The notes: a model not told the origin generated them from the letters alone. Shown: positions 9,158 to 18,795, counted from the first letter of the stretch. The stretch: DNA of 22,968 nucleotides from CAZJHX01 sp964545715 (GCA_964545715.1 CAZJHX010000169.1:1-22968); one strand, 5' to 3'. A program made the numbers and translations.

Positions 9158-9838
9158 TTATTTGGAATCGGTGTTCGTGAACTCGCGGACGGCGTTCATG
9201 GTCACGGTCTCGCCGGTGCCCAGCACCAGGTACGGGACCTGGTCCAGGAACTTCACCGACTCCACGCGTGTGACCACCGTGCTCTCCAGGACCCCGACCT
9301 CATCGCCGTCGGCGTCCGTGGCGGTCACGTCAAACGTGTACTCGCCGTCCTCGTAATAGGTGACTGTGCCGTCCTCGGCCGTGGACTTGATGCCGTCCCA
9401 CGTCAGGTCGTTGACCCCCTCTTTGCCCGTCGTCTCGATGGTGTCGATCAGGTTGCCCTTGCTGTCCTTGACCTCGACCGTGACGGTCTCGGCCTTGCGG
9501 TCCAGCTCAAAGCCCAGCTTCTCGCCCTTGCCGCCCTCGAACGCGAAGGTGTCGCCCTTGACCACCACGCCCTTGCCGATGAAGCCCGCGGCCTGCGAGT
9601 TGGCGTTGGCCATGGTGGCCAGCGCGACGTCGCCCATCGAGCGCTCCATGTTGACCAGGCGCTCCAGGCTCGTGAACTGCGCGAGCTGCGCCACGAACTC
9701 GGTCCCGTCCTGCGGGTTCAGCGGGTCCTGCTGCGAGAGCTGCGTCACGAGAAGCTTCAAAAACTCCTCCTTGCCCAGCTCCTGCTCGCGCCCCATGCCG
9801 ACTGAGCCCGCGCCGCTTGCTACCGAACTGATATCCAT
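9158..9838 (-). CDS. flgD: Flagellar hook cap / hook assembly protein FlgD
   Basis: A 226-residue scaffold that caps the growing hook and lets FlgE polymerise. The conserved N-terminal segment is clear: GKEEFLKLLVTQLSQQDPLNP (about 22-42), then EFVAQLAQFTSLERLVNM. Beyond residue 100 is a beta-sandwich region (VTVEVKDSKGNLIDTIETTGKEGVNDLTWDG) typical of the FlgD Ig-like/tudor part. The length matches the family. The ATG at 9838 is preceded by GAGGGGA. It sits 14 bp after fliK and 42 bp before flgE, the usual fliK-flgD-flgE order. Confidence 0.95.
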   Translation of the reverse strand: MDISSVASGAGSVGMGREQELGKEEFLKLLVTQLSQQDPLNPQDGTEFVAQLAQFTSLERLVNMERSMGDVALATMANANSQAAGFIGKGVVVKGDTFAFEGGKGEKLGFELDRKAETVTVEVKDSKGNLIDTIETTGKEGVNDLTWDGIKSTAEDGTVTYYEDGEYTFDVTATDADGDEVGVLESTVVTRVESVKFLDQVPYLVLGTGETVTMNAVREFTNTDSK

Positions 9839-9852
9839 GGTGAATCCCCTCT

Positions 9853-11280
9853 CTAAGCCACGTCATTGAGGCGCGTCGCGCCCGAGGATTGGTTGTCTCG
9901 AAGACGGCGTCCGAAGGCCGCAGCGTTTGCCTCTGCATTCGCTGCGGCTTCGGATCCGTTCCTCTCCGAACTCCCCTCACGATCCGATTGGCTCAAGCCC
10001 CCCTCGTCGCTTGGGTTTCCCCCTCTCACCTCGACAACCGGGTCTACATAGCCCCGGTTCGTCAACCCTTCGCGCAGCCCGGTCAACCCACTCTGAAGCA
10101 GGGCCTTGGTCTGCGTTTGCTCGGTCTCCATCACCACGTGCAGCTTGGACTGCGCCGCGTCGGAGTGCGTCGCCAGGCGGAACGAGAGCGCGATCCGTCC
10201 AAGCTGGCGTCCCATGTCCACGGTCAAGCGCTGCGTTGCGCCGCTCTTGCTCAGCTTGATCGTGTCCAGGCGGTCCAGCACCTGCTCCACGACCTGCGAA
10301 GAGTCCCGCGTGGCTGCGACCTGCTCCACCAGCGGTGTCTGGGTCGCAGAAGCCGCCTCCGCTATCGGTGTCGCCTGCGCCATCAGCGTCGCCGCGTCTG
10401 CCGACGACATGCCCTTCGAGGCGGTCGCACTCGTGGTCTTTGCGGCGTCCTTGGAGTTCACGCTGACCTGCTTCTTGGCAGGCGGGGCGCTCTTCACCGC
10501 TGCCAGACCGACGGCCGGCGCCGAGAAATACGGCACCTTGCTCAGCCGCGTCGCCGCCGCTTTCAGCGCGCTCATGGTGATCGGCGAGCCGCCGGCCCGG
10601 GCTGGCGCCGGTCGACCGCTCGGCCGTGTGCGACCCATCGGGCGCCGGGCGTTTCCACGTCGCCGCTTGGCCTGGTTGCGCGCCTGATCCTGAATCGCCT
10701 CCACGTAAGGCTGCGTGTCCTTTACGGGACCCGTCGCCGTCTTGTCCGCGCTCTGAGTCCGCTGCTGCACGGGCTCCTGCGGCGCCTCCGGTCGCTGTTT
10801 CGGGGCGTCCGGCACGCGCTTCTGGGCCATGACAGCCTGTCGTCCGGGCGCATCCAGTCGCTCAAAAGTGACCACCGGACCGGCGTGCTTCATCGGCTTG
10901 GCGCGCGGCGTCCCAGAATCAGCGACTGCGTCCCCCCAGGGCGACCGGCTGCGCAGCTGCGGATCGGCGTCCAGAGGTTGGCCCGCTCGCAGCGCAAACG
11001 CCGTCGGCGCCTTGAGTCGTCGCGTGGCCGGATCCACCGTCTGGGTCAGCGCCGCAACGATGGCGTCCTCGGTCTCCGCCTTCTTGTCGGTGCGGGCCGC
11101 GTCCTCGCCTGTGGCCGCCGCTTCGTCCATGCGCTCACGCGCCGCCAGAACGTTGGCGAACCGCTGCTCGTCGGCGTTTGCCTCGGCGCCGGGATCGGTC
11201 TCTGTGCGGCCGCGGCTCGTCTCCGTCGTGTAGCCGAATGGCGACGCCGGGACCGTCGGGCTGTTCAATGCGCTCGTCAC
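9853..11280 (-). CDS. fliK: Flagellar hook-length control protein FliK
   Basis: A 475-residue molecular ruler that sets hook length and switches export specificity through FlhB. Its first 330 residues are Ala/Pro/Arg/Thr-rich and low in conserved features, as usual for FliK. The C-terminal Flg_hook domain is recognisable at about 349-415: QRLTVDMGRQLGRIALSFRL, then LHVVMETEQTQTKALLQSGL and LREGLTNRGY. A charged Gly/Ser/Asn tail follows. The start is GTG at 11280 after GGGGGAG, 2 bp from the motE-like gene, implying translational coupling. It ends in TAG. Identity rests on the C-terminal domain plus position before flgD. Confidence 0.88.
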   Translation of the reverse strand: MTSALNSPTVPASPFGYTTETSRGRTETDPGAEANADEQRFANVLAARERMDEAAATGEDAARTDKKAETEDAIVAALTQTVDPATRRLKAPTAFALRAGQPLDADPQLRSRSPWGDAVADSGTPRAKPMKHAGPVVTFERLDAPGRQAVMAQKRVPDAPKQRPEAPQEPVQQRTQSADKTATGPVKDTQPYVEAIQDQARNQAKRRRGNARRPMGRTRPSGRPAPARAGGSPITMSALKAAATRLSKVPYFSAPAVGLAAVKSAPPAKKQVSVNSKDAAKTTSATASKGMSSADAATLMAQATPIAEAASATQTPLVEQVAATRDSSQVVEQVLDRLDTIKLSKSGATQRLTVDMGRQLGRIALSFRLATHSDAAQSKLHVVMETEQTQTKALLQSGLTGLREGLTNRGYVDPVVEVRGGNPSDEGGLSQSDREGSSERNGSEAAANAEANAAAFGRRLRDNQSSGATRLNDVA

Positions 11281-11282
11281 GC

Positions 11283-11888
11283 TTACTCCCCCTTGCTCAG
11301 TGGCTGGGCCACCAGTTTTCTCGCCAGGCGCGCCGACACGTTGGGCGGCAGCTGCGCCATGATCAGGGCGGCCGGACGCTCCCCCAGCGTCTCCAGCACA
11401 CCCACGGACACGTCATCGCTCTGCTGCGCGATGATCGGGGCCGCCGCGGCCGGCTTCATCTTCTTCAGAATCCCCGCCAGCTGTGTGATCCGCTTGCGGC
11501 GCTCCGACTCCCGCTGAACGGTCGCCTCATCCGCTTTCACGTCCGTCTGATCCAGCCGCTGGCCCACAGCCGCCTGAATCTGCTGCAGCCGCACGATCTC
11601 GGCCATCACCTGCGTCTCGAGCGCCTTCAGCGCCGCCTCGCGCGCCCGGATCTCGGCGCGGCGCTGCTCCAGCCGGTTGAGCGCACCTCGCAGCTCGGTG
11701 ACCAGCAGCTCTTCCTGCGCGGAGAGCCCGCACCTGGTTCGTTTTGCCGTCGTGCGCACCGGCGCGTCCGGGGTCTCCACGATCCGCGCGCCCGTGGGTC
11801 GCAGTGCGCCCTTCATCTCCTGCGCGGCGGCCATGGAGGTCAGGCACAGCCCGACGATGAAGACACCGATAACAGTTGCCACCCTCAT
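11283..11888 (-). CDS. motE: MotE-like periplasmic motility protein (MgtE-N/FliG-like C-terminal domain)
   Basis: A 201-residue exported protein. An N-terminal signal (RVATVIGVFIVGLCLTSMAAA) is followed by a long charged coiled coil (about 55-135, LNRLEQRRAEIRAREAALKA). A helical C-terminal domain runs about 140-195 (LAGILKKMKPAAAAPIIAQQ, LGERPAALIMAQLPP). That 'MKP..AA.I...L....A..IL..L.P..AA' pattern belongs to the MgtE intracellular N / MotE family. MotE acts as a periplasmic chaperone for the stator protein MotB in epsilonproteobacteria. Its ATG overlaps the fliI stop (ATGA), with GGAGG upstream. The gene sits where fliJ is normally found, but FliJ is cytoplasmic and lacks a signal peptide, so I do not call it fliJ. 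The symbol is by similarity. Confidence 0.75.
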   Translation of the reverse strand: MRVATVIGVFIVGLCLTSMAAAQEMKGALRPTGARIVETPDAPVRTTAKRTRCGLSAQEELLVTELRGALNRLEQRRAEIRAREAALKALETQVMAEIVRLQQIQAAVGQRLDQTDVKADEATVQRESERRKRITQLAGILKKMKPAAAAPIIAQQSDDVSVGVLETLGERPAALIMAQLPPNVSARLARKLVAQPLSKGE

Positions 11889-13237
11889 GAGGTTCCTCCG
11901 TGCCGCGCTGCCAGCGCCGCCAACCCGTCAAGGCTCTCGGTCATGTCTGCTCGCTTCTCGATCTCTTGTCGGCTCCACGCCTGAATCTCCGGGGCCGCGG
12001 TCAGGGCCCGGTCGTAACGCGGCGTCGTGCCCCGCTGGTACGCACCGAGCGTCGCCAGCTCCTCGACTTCCCTGTGATCGGCCAGCAGCGTTCGCATGGT
12101 CTGCGCCGCCGCTTTGTGCTCCGGCGCGGCGATCTCGCCCATCACGCGGCTCGTGCTGGCCAGCACGTCTACGGCCGGGAAGTGCCCACGGTCCGCCAGG
12201 TCGCGCGACAGCACGATGTGTCCGTCGGTGGTGGCGCGCACGGCATCGCCGATCGGGTCGCCCAGGTCGTCGCCCTCCAGCAGTGTCGTGTAGAACGCCG
12301 TGATGGACCCCTGGCCCGTGCCCGGACCCGCGCGCTCCAGCAGCCGCGGAATGATCGTGAACGCTGACGGCGGATACCCACGCGTGGCGGGCGGCTCGCC
12401 CACGGCCAGACCCAGCTCGCGCTGTGCCATGGCTACACGGCTGAGGCTGTCCATCAGCAACAGGACGCGCTTGCCCTGATCGCGGAAGTACTCGGCCATG
12501 GCCGTGGCCACGCGCGCCGCGCGGACACGCAGGGCAGGGGCGTGGTTGGACGCGGCCGCCACCACCACGGCGCGGCGCAGGCCCTCGGGGCCCAGATCGT
12601 GCTGGACGAAGCGCTTGACCTCGCGGCTGCGCTCGCCGATCAGCCCGATGATCGTCACATCGGCGTCGGTGTTTCGGCACATCATGCCCAGCAGCGTCGA
12701 CTTGCCCACGCCGGCGCCGGCAAGGATCGCCATGCGCTGACCCTGGCCGCACGTGAGCATGGCGTCGATGACGCGCACGCCGACGCTGAGCGGCTTGTCC
12801 ACGCACCCGCGCTCCAGTGGGTTCAAAGGCGCCGGATCCAACGGATACCGCTCGGCTCCGGCGCCGCGCGCGATCGGGCCTTTGCCGTCCAGCGGCGTGC
12901 CCCAGCCGTCCACGATGCGACCCAGCAGGCCCTCGCCGACCTCGACAAGCGGCTCCTCTGACGTGGTCTCGATGCGCGTGCCGGTCTGAATGCCGGTCAC
13001 GCCGCCCAGGGGCATCAGCGACACGGTCCGGTTGCGACCCAGCGCGACGACCTCCGCCGGTACGGCGTCCGAGGCGGAGCCACCCGGCATGACCAGACGA
13101 CAGACCATCCCCAGATGCGCGCCCGGCACGGCGCCCTCGACCAACAGGCCGGACACGCGCGTGACGCGACCGCTGACCCGGTAGGCCGGCGCTTTGTGCA
13201 GCACGCGCTGCAGCTCCTGGTGCGGCAACAGGCTCAC
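11885..13237 (-). CDS. fliI: Flagellar export ATPase FliI
   Basis: A 450-residue ATPase that, with FliH, energises or assists substrate unfolding at the flagellar type III export gate. The Walker A motif GAGVGKST is at 174-181, the Walker B region at VLLLMDSLSR, and the F1-beta/FliI signature near PPATRGYPPSAFTIIPRLLERAG. The N-terminal beta-barrel region begins directly after the start. The frame is open upstream through 13471, but that part overlaps fliH and lacks family residues. GTG at 13237 overlaps the fliH stop as GTGA and has GGAGGG at proper distance. The stop overlaps the next ATG (ATGA). Both overlaps suggest coupled translation. Confidence 0.96.
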   Translation of the reverse strand: MSLLPHQELQRVLHKAPAYRVSGRVTRVSGLLVEGAVPGAHLGMVCRLVMPGGSASDAVPAEVVALGRNRTVSLMPLGGVTGIQTGTRIETTSEEPLVEVGEGLLGRIVDGWGTPLDGKGPIARGAGAERYPLDPAPLNPLERGCVDKPLSVGVRVIDAMLTCGQGQRMAILAGAGVGKSTLLGMMCRNTDADVTIIGLIGERSREVKRFVQHDLGPEGLRRAVVVAAASNHAPALRVRAARVATAMAEYFRDQGKRVLLLMDSLSRVAMAQRELGLAVGEPPATRGYPPSAFTIIPRLLERAGPGTGQGSITAFYTTLLEGDDLGDPIGDAVRATTDGHIVLSRDLADRGHFPAVDVLASTSRVMGEIAAPEHKAAAQTMRTLLADHREVEELATLGAYQRGTTPRYDRALTAAPEIQAWSRQEIEKRADMTESLDGLAALAARHGGTS

Positions 13238-13956
13238 GCGTCGCCCTCCGCCTCGTCGTGCCGTCCTGCCATCGCGCTGCGCACGGCCTCGGCCATGACC
13301 TCGACCGCCACGGACGGGCGCGCATCCACGGCGCCATCGGCAAACTCGATCATGCAGCCGCCGCACTCCACGCCCGGGCTGCTCATCAGCCGGATGGACA
13401 GCGGGTCTGTGCGCATGCTCACCAGCTCCGGGACCAGCCGCTCGATGGTCGCCAGGTCGTCCGGGTTGCACTTCAAGACGGCCTCTTCGGTGCGCGGCAC
13501 GGCCTGCAGGGCGCGCTCCAGCACATGGCTCAGCAGCTGGGCGTCACCCGCCGCGGTCTGCCCGACGATGGCCTGCGCCACGTTGATGCCCAGCTCCACC
13601 GCCTCGGTGCGTGCGCGCTTGGAAAGGTCCTCGGCGGCTTGAGCCAGCTGCTCCAGCGCCGCTGCCAGCTGAGCCTGCACGACCTCCAGCTGCTCGGTCC
13701 ACTCGGCGCGACCTGCCTCGACACCGCGGGCGTGCGCGGCCTCCAGCTCCGTGACGATCACGGCCTCGCGCTCTGCCCACGGGTCCGGTGCGACCGGCGC
13801 GGGCTCGGCCTCGGGCGCGCTCTGGGGCTCGGGCTCCGGAGTCGCGGTGACCGACGGCTCCCACTGCGCTGTCTCGTCGGCCGAGAGCAGGCGCAGGAAG
13901 CTGGCGGGCGCCACGTTGCGCTCGCTGGTAAACAGGGTGGTGACGGTGTCTTCCAT
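13234..13956 (-). CDS. fliH: Flagellar assembly protein FliH
   Basis: A 240-residue negative regulator and stator of the FliI ATPase that links it to the C ring. The N-terminal region is variable and acidic/Pro-rich (EPEPQSAPEAEPAPVAPDP). A long helical segment follows (about 65-125: REAVIVTELEAAHARGVEAG, LAAALEQLAQAAEDLSKRA). The C-terminal FliH/V-ATPase-E-like domain comes last (VELGINVAQAIVG, LLSHVLERALQAV, IRLMSSPGVECGGCMIEFAD, VDARP). The order of helical then globular domain, and the place between fliG and fliI, support the call despite low sequence conservation in this family. The start is ATG at 13956, 3 bp after fliG; the stop overlaps fliI. Confidence 0.9.
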   Translation of the reverse strand: MEDTVTTLFTSERNVAPASFLRLLSADETAQWEPSVTATPEPEPQSAPEAEPAPVAPDPWAEREAVIVTELEAAHARGVEAGRAEWTEQLEVVQAQLAAALEQLAQAAEDLSKRARTEAVELGINVAQAIVGQTAAGDAQLLSHVLERALQAVPRTEEAVLKCNPDDLATIERLVPELVSMRTDPLSIRLMSSPGVECGGCMIEFADGAVDARPSVAVEVMAEAVRSAMAGRHDEAEGDA

Positions 13957-13959
13957 GGG

Positions 13960-14991
13960 TTATCGCAGCGTGATCTTGCCTTCGGAGGCCAGGCGCAGCG
14001 CCACCTGGACGATCTCGTCCTGGGACATCTCCACCTGACTGACCGAAACGGGGCCCATGGCCTCGAGATCCTCGAGGATCATCGTGGCCGCGCGGCTCGA
14101 CATGCATGACAGGATGTGCTCGCGCAGCGCGGTCGTGGCCGTCTTCAGGCTCAGCGTCAGGGTGCGACCGTCGATCTCTTTGAGCATGCTCTGCAGCGCT
14201 CGCGGATCCAGCGTGAGCAGGTCCTCGAAGACGAACATCTTCTTGCGGATCTCCTCGCTCAGCTGCGGGTCGGACTCGTTGAGGCCCTCGAAGATCGCCT
14301 CCTCCTGCTCGGACGACAGCGACTTCAACAGCGCGACGACCAGGTTCTGCCCGTCCAACGACATCGCCGAGCCCACGGACGCGTCCAGCTCGCGGTTTAG
14401 CGTGTCGCCGATCTCCTTGAGGAGCTCGGGCGTGACGCTGCGCATCTGCGCGACGCGGCGCACGATCTCGGGGCGCTGGTCTTCCGGCATATGCGACAGC
14501 ACCTCGGCCGCCTTCTGGGTCGGCATGACCGCCAGCGCGACCGCCATGGTCTGCGGATGCTCCTTTTTGAGGACCATCGCGATCGCCTCGGAGCCGGCCG
14601 TGACTGCGGTGGACAGCGAGTCGTCCACGACCTCTTCCTCCTCCAGGCCCAGCAGGCTGCGAATGCGATCGGCGCCCAGCGCGCCCTCGGCGGCCGTGCG
14701 CACGAAGTCCTCGGCGCGCGGCACCAGCAGCGACTGGCCGTGGAAGAAGTCGGTGTACTCCTGCAGGATGCCGGTGGCCTCCTGGCCGTCGACGGTGCCC
14801 AGCTCTTTGGCCGTACGGAGCAACAGCTGGACCTCGGCCTCGCTCATCTCGCTCAGGATCTCGCCGGCCAGCTCGTTGCCGAGCATGAGCAGCGCGACGG
14901 CGGCTTTGCGGGCGCCCGCGGGGATCGGCGTCGGCGCCAACTGCTCCTCGGTGGCCTGGTCGTCGGTGTCTTTCTTTTGTGCCTGGGCCAT
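13960..14991 (-). CDS. fliG: Flagellar motor switch protein FliG
   Basis: A 343-residue rotor protein that joins the MS ring (FliF) to the C ring and receives torque from stators. The N-terminal domain (25-110) has RKAAVALLMLGNELAGEIL. The middle domain carries the EHPQ motif (144-147, KKEHPQTMAVAL). The C-terminal domain contains EEIRKKMFVFEDLLTLDPRA, the torque helix around SSRAATMILEDLEAMGPV, and ends EIVQVALRLASEGKITLR. The length is normal. Compared with E. coli from memory, the Arg281 and Asp289 equivalents are kept, Asp288 is Glu, and the Arg297 position (GPVR) is Ser. The ATG is 3 bp from the fliF stop. Confidence 0.96.
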   Translation of the reverse strand: MAQAQKKDTDDQATEEQLAPTPIPAGARKAAVALLMLGNELAGEILSEMSEAEVQLLLRTAKELGTVDGQEATGILQEYTDFFHGQSLLVPRAEDFVRTAAEGALGADRIRSLLGLEEEEVVDDSLSTAVTAGSEAIAMVLKKEHPQTMAVALAVMPTQKAAEVLSHMPEDQRPEIVRRVAQMRSVTPELLKEIGDTLNRELDASVGSAMSLDGQNLVVALLKSLSSEQEEAIFEGLNESDPQLSEEIRKKMFVFEDLLTLDPRALQSMLKEIDGRTLTLSLKTATTALREHILSCMSSRAATMILEDLEAMGPVSVSQVEMSQDEIVQVALRLASEGKITLR

Positions 14992-14994
14992 CGT

Positions 14995-16608
14995 TTAGTC
15001 CTCCGTCCACATCCACGTGCGTAGGATCTCCACCGCGCGCTTGGGGTCCTCTTGGGTCGAGTTGATCGCTTTCAAGCGGAGGCGCTCGCCCAGCGAAATC
15101 ACCTCGGGCTCTTCTTCTTGGGCTTCGGTGTCCGTTGGGGTGCCCTCGGGCAACGCTCCGGCGATGACGTCCGCTGCGGCCACTGCGCCCACACCTGCTG
15201 CGCCGCCGGCCAGCGCCAGCTGCGGGGCCAGGGCCTCGGCCGGCTTGACCGTCTTGAGGAAGGGCCGCAGTACGCCGAAGATCAGCGCCAGCACGCACAG
15301 CGCGATCACGCCCCAGCGCATGGCGTCGCGCACCCAGGGCGCCAGCGTGACGGCCGGCTCGACAAGGGGCGGGGCCTCGACCTGGAACTTGCGGCTGACG
15401 ACAGTGATCTTGTCGCCGCGGTCCAGGTCGATGCCTGCTGCGTTGGCGGCCAGGGCTTTGATGTCACCGATGTCGGCGTCGCTCAGCTTCTGCCAGACGT
15501 TCTCGCCGTCCTCGCCCTCGATCATGATCCCGTCGACGACCACGGCCACCGACAGGCGCTCGACGCGACCGGCCGGCGTGGACGTCTTGCGCACGCTGGA
15601 CTCGGTCTCGTACTGCAGCGTCTCGCGCTTGGAGGTCTTCAGGTTGCCGGCGACCTTCTTGCCGGGACCCGCGCCGCCGGGCACGTTTGCCGCCGCGCCC
15701 GCGACGCCGCCGGCCTTGGGATCGGTCGACTGCGAGCTCTCTTCGTGCCGGTTCTCGCCGATGACGACCCGCTTCTCGGGGTCAAGCTGCTTCAGCGTGG
15801 TCTCGGAGCGGCTGAAGTTCATGTCGGCGGAGACGGTGACGCGCACGTTGCCGTTCTCGACGACCGGACGCAGCACCTCGAGGATCGCGTCCTGAAGCGC
15901 CTGCTCACGCTGGCGTCGCAGCTGCACGAAGGTCTCCGGCACCATGCCGTCGTCTTTTCGCGGACGCGCCAGCAGGTTGCCGCGCTGGTCCACGATGGTG
16001 ACGGACCCCGGGGTCAAGCCGACGATGCCGCTGGCGATCAGGTTGCGCATGCCGGCGATCTGAGCGCTGTCCAGCTCGGCGCCGGGCTTGAGCGTCACTT
16101 TCACGCTGGCGGACGGCTTCTTCTGGTTCTTTTTGAACAGCGACTTCTTGGGTATCGACAGGTGCACGCGCGCGGCCTCGACGGGCTCCAGGCTGCGAAT
16201 CGTGCGCGCCAGCTCGCCTTCCATGGCCCGGTGATAGTTCACCTTCTCCTGGAACGCGCTCTGGCCGAAGTTGCTCTCATTGAACAGCTCCATGCCGACG
16301 CCGCCGCCGCTGCTGGCTGCCGACGTGACCGCCAGGCGCGCCTCGTGCAGCTTCTCTTCGGGCACCTCGAGGACCTCGTCGTCGCGCATCCGCACCGGGA
16401 TCTTGCGCTCCTCGAGTGCGGACACGGCCTGCTTCAGGTCCTGGGGCGTCAGGCCGCGGCCAAGCGGCTTCCACTGCTGCGACGTCTCCGCGACGATAAT
16501 CCACGAGAGACCGGCGACGGCCACGACAAGAATGCCGATGGTCACTGCACGCCGGGCGCCGCTCATGTCGCCCCAGATGGTCTTGAATTGGCTGGCGATC
16601 TCGTTCAT
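14995..16608 (-). CDS. fliF: Flagellar MS-ring protein FliF
   Basis: A 537-residue membrane protein whose ring anchors the basal body and houses the export gate. The first membrane helix is at about 20-40 (RAVTIGILVVAVAGLSWIIVA). Periplasmic ring-building domains follow, with ARTIRSLEPVEAARVHLSIP and PSASVKVTLKPGAELDSAQI typical of the secretin-like RBM region. A flexible Gly/Ala/Pro-rich loop (AGGVAGAAANVPGGAGPG) precedes the beta-collar part. The second helix is at about 430-450. The cytoplasmic tail ends in ILRTWMWTED, the usual FliG-binding helix. Length and topology are normal. The ATG lies 3 bp after fliE. Confidence 0.97.
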   Translation of the reverse strand: MNEIASQFKTIWGDMSGARRAVTIGILVVAVAGLSWIIVAETSQQWKPLGRGLTPQDLKQAVSALEERKIPVRMRDDEVLEVPEEKLHEARLAVTSAASSGGGVGMELFNESNFGQSAFQEKVNYHRAMEGELARTIRSLEPVEAARVHLSIPKKSLFKKNQKKPSASVKVTLKPGAELDSAQIAGMRNLIASGIVGLTPGSVTIVDQRGNLLARPRKDDGMVPETFVQLRRQREQALQDAILEVLRPVVENGNVRVTVSADMNFSRSETTLKQLDPEKRVVIGENRHEESSQSTDPKAGGVAGAAANVPGGAGPGKKVAGNLKTSKRETLQYETESSVRKTSTPAGRVERLSVAVVVDGIMIEGEDGENVWQKLSDADIGDIKALAANAAGIDLDRGDKITVVSRKFQVEAPPLVEPAVTLAPWVRDAMRWGVIALCVLALIFGVLRPFLKTVKPAEALAPQLALAGGAAGVGAVAAADVIAGALPEGTPTDTEAQEEEPEVISLGERLRLKAINSTQEDPKRAVEILRTWMWTED

Positions 16609-16611
16609 CGA

Positions 16612-16953
16612 TTACACCTGCATCCGGTTGATTTCCTGATACGCCTCGATGACCTTGCGGCCGATCTGCGTCATCAGCTTGAATGAGACGTCCGCCTTGC
16701 TCATGGCGATCATGACCTCGTGGATCGACGTCTCCTCACCTTTCAAAAACGCCTCAGCGGAGGCGTCGCTCTGCTTCATGACCTCGTTGACCGAGTCGAC
16801 GTGCTCCGCCAGCGTCTCAGTGAAGCCCTCGACGGGATTGCTGTCTTTCGCAGCCTCGTTGGCCCTGGCGTTGACGGCCTCCTGCAGCTTCGAGTTGCGC
16901 AGGTAGGACGCGAGCGCCTGGTGGTTGCCGGAGGCGATTGTGAGCTTGTTCAT
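16612..16953 (-). CDS. fliE: Flagellar hook-basal body protein FliE
   Basis: A 113-residue junction protein between the MS ring and the proximal rod, exported by the flagellar system. The C-terminal half is the family core: KGEETSIHEVMIAMSKADVS (about 72-91), then FKLMTQIGRKVIEAYQEINRMQV, which closely follows the usual FliE ending. The middle helix includes ETLAEHVDSVNEVMKQSD. Size is typical. The ATG is at 16953, 3 bp after the flgC stop; the stop is 3 bp before fliF. The flgB-flgC-fliE-fliF order supports the assignment. Confidence 0.95.
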   Translation of the reverse strand: MNKLTIASGNHQALASYLRNSKLQEAVNARANEAAKDSNPVEGFTETLAEHVDSVNEVMKQSDASAEAFLKGEETSIHEVMIAMSKADVSFKLMTQIGRKVIEAYQEINRMQV

Positions 16954-16956
16954 CGC

Positions 16957-17382
16957 TTACCGCCCGATTTCCATGGCCTTGCTGGCCATCTGTTTGAGCG
17001 CCTGAAACGCCGTCACGTTGGCCTCGTAGGACCGCGAGGCGGTGATCATGTCGACCATCTCCTCGACAACGTTGACGTTGGGCATCTGCACCATGCCGGT
17101 CTGCGGATCGGCGTCGGGATGACCGGGATCGTGGACCTCGGGGAAGGGCGTCTGGTCGCCTTCCACACCCATGACGGCGACTTTGCGCAGGTTGGCGTCG
17201 AAGCTGTCGGCGTCGGCGCCTGTCAGCATCGCCTCGAACACGGGGTTCTGCTTGCGATAGGGACCGCCCTCGGCCGTACGCGTGGTGTTTGCGTTTGCCA
17301 GGTTGGTCGATGTCAGGTCCATCCGTGCGCGCTGGGCGTGCATGCCCGAGCTGAGGATGTCCATGGCCTTGATGAGACTCAT
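16957..17382 (-). CDS. flgC: Flagellar basal-body rod protein FlgC
   Basis: A 141-residue proximal rod subunit. The N-terminal rod signature is intact: AMDILSSGMHAQRARMDLTS then NLANANTTRTAEGGPYRKQN. The C-terminal helix with MVDMITASRSYEANVTAFQ and the ending MASKAMEIGR are characteristic of FlgC. The linker VHDPGHPDADPQTGMVQMPN matches the family's 'DPxHPDAD..GYV..PNVN' pattern. Length is normal. The ATG is 11 bp after flgB, and fliE follows after 3 bp. Confidence 0.97.
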   Translation of the reverse strand: MSLIKAMDILSSGMHAQRARMDLTSTNLANANTTRTAEGGPYRKQNPVFEAMLTGADADSFDANLRKVAVMGVEGDQTPFPEVHDPGHPDADPQTGMVQMPNVNVVEEMVDMITASRSYEANVTAFQALKQMASKAMEIGR

Positions 17383-17393
17383 CGGTTAACCCC

Positions 17394-17762
17394 CTACTGC
17401 CCCGACGCCGCGTAGCTCATCAGCGCCAGCTTGCGGCGGATGAGCTCGAGCGCGGTGTTGTAGCGAACGCTGTTCTCGGTGATGTTGGCTACCGTCTGGT
17501 CCAGGTCGACCGCGTTGCCGTCCAGGCCGCCGGGCGCGTCCTTGTCGGTCACGATCTCAGCGCTGTCGGCCATGGCCCGGTGCTGGGACGCGGCGTCGGC
17601 GCCGGTCGCCTCTTTCAAGAAGCCCTCGAAGCGCATGTCGGACGGCTTGAAGTTGGGCGTGTCGACGTTGGCCAGGTTGGACGCGAGCACGCCGGCGCGC
17701 TGGAGTCGTACGTCCAGGCTTCGCTCGAGCAGCTGCGTCGTGTTGTCGAATTCGATTCCCAT
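17394..17762 (-). CDS. flgB: Flagellar basal-body rod protein FlgB
   Basis: A 122-residue proximal rod subunit. The N-terminus MGIEFDNTTQLLERSLDVRL leads into the rod signature RAGVLASNLANVDTPNFKPS, and the C-terminus NITENSVRYNTALELIRRKL is typical of FlgB. The open frame runs 51 codons further upstream, but those overlap the activator gene and lack family residues. The ATG at 17762, preceded by GGGGGG, gives the normal size. It lies 25 bp downstream of the broken sigma-54 activator gene and 11 bp upstream of flgC. It ends in TAG. Confidence 0.95.
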   Translation of the reverse strand: MGIEFDNTTQLLERSLDVRLQRAGVLASNLANVDTPNFKPSDMRFEGFLKEATGADAASQHRAMADSAEIVTDKDAPGGLDGNAVDLDQTVANITENSVRYNTALELIRRKLALMSYAASGQ

Positions 17763-17787
17763 TGTGTCCCCCCGGGCCCTGTGTTTC

Positions 17788-18794
<1,007 letters not shown>

Positions 18795-18795
<1 letters not shown>

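Noticed and set aside
9889..11517. Long antisense open frames opposite fliK, pfp, the kinase and fliF
   Set aside because: They are shadows of GC-rich coding strands: Arg/His/Ala/Gly-rich translations with no domain, no ribosome binding site, and full overlap with well-supported genes.
13238..13471. N-terminal extension of FliI
   Set aside because: The extra 78 codons lie wholly inside fliH in another frame and lack FliI-family residues; GTG at 13237 has a good ribosome binding site.
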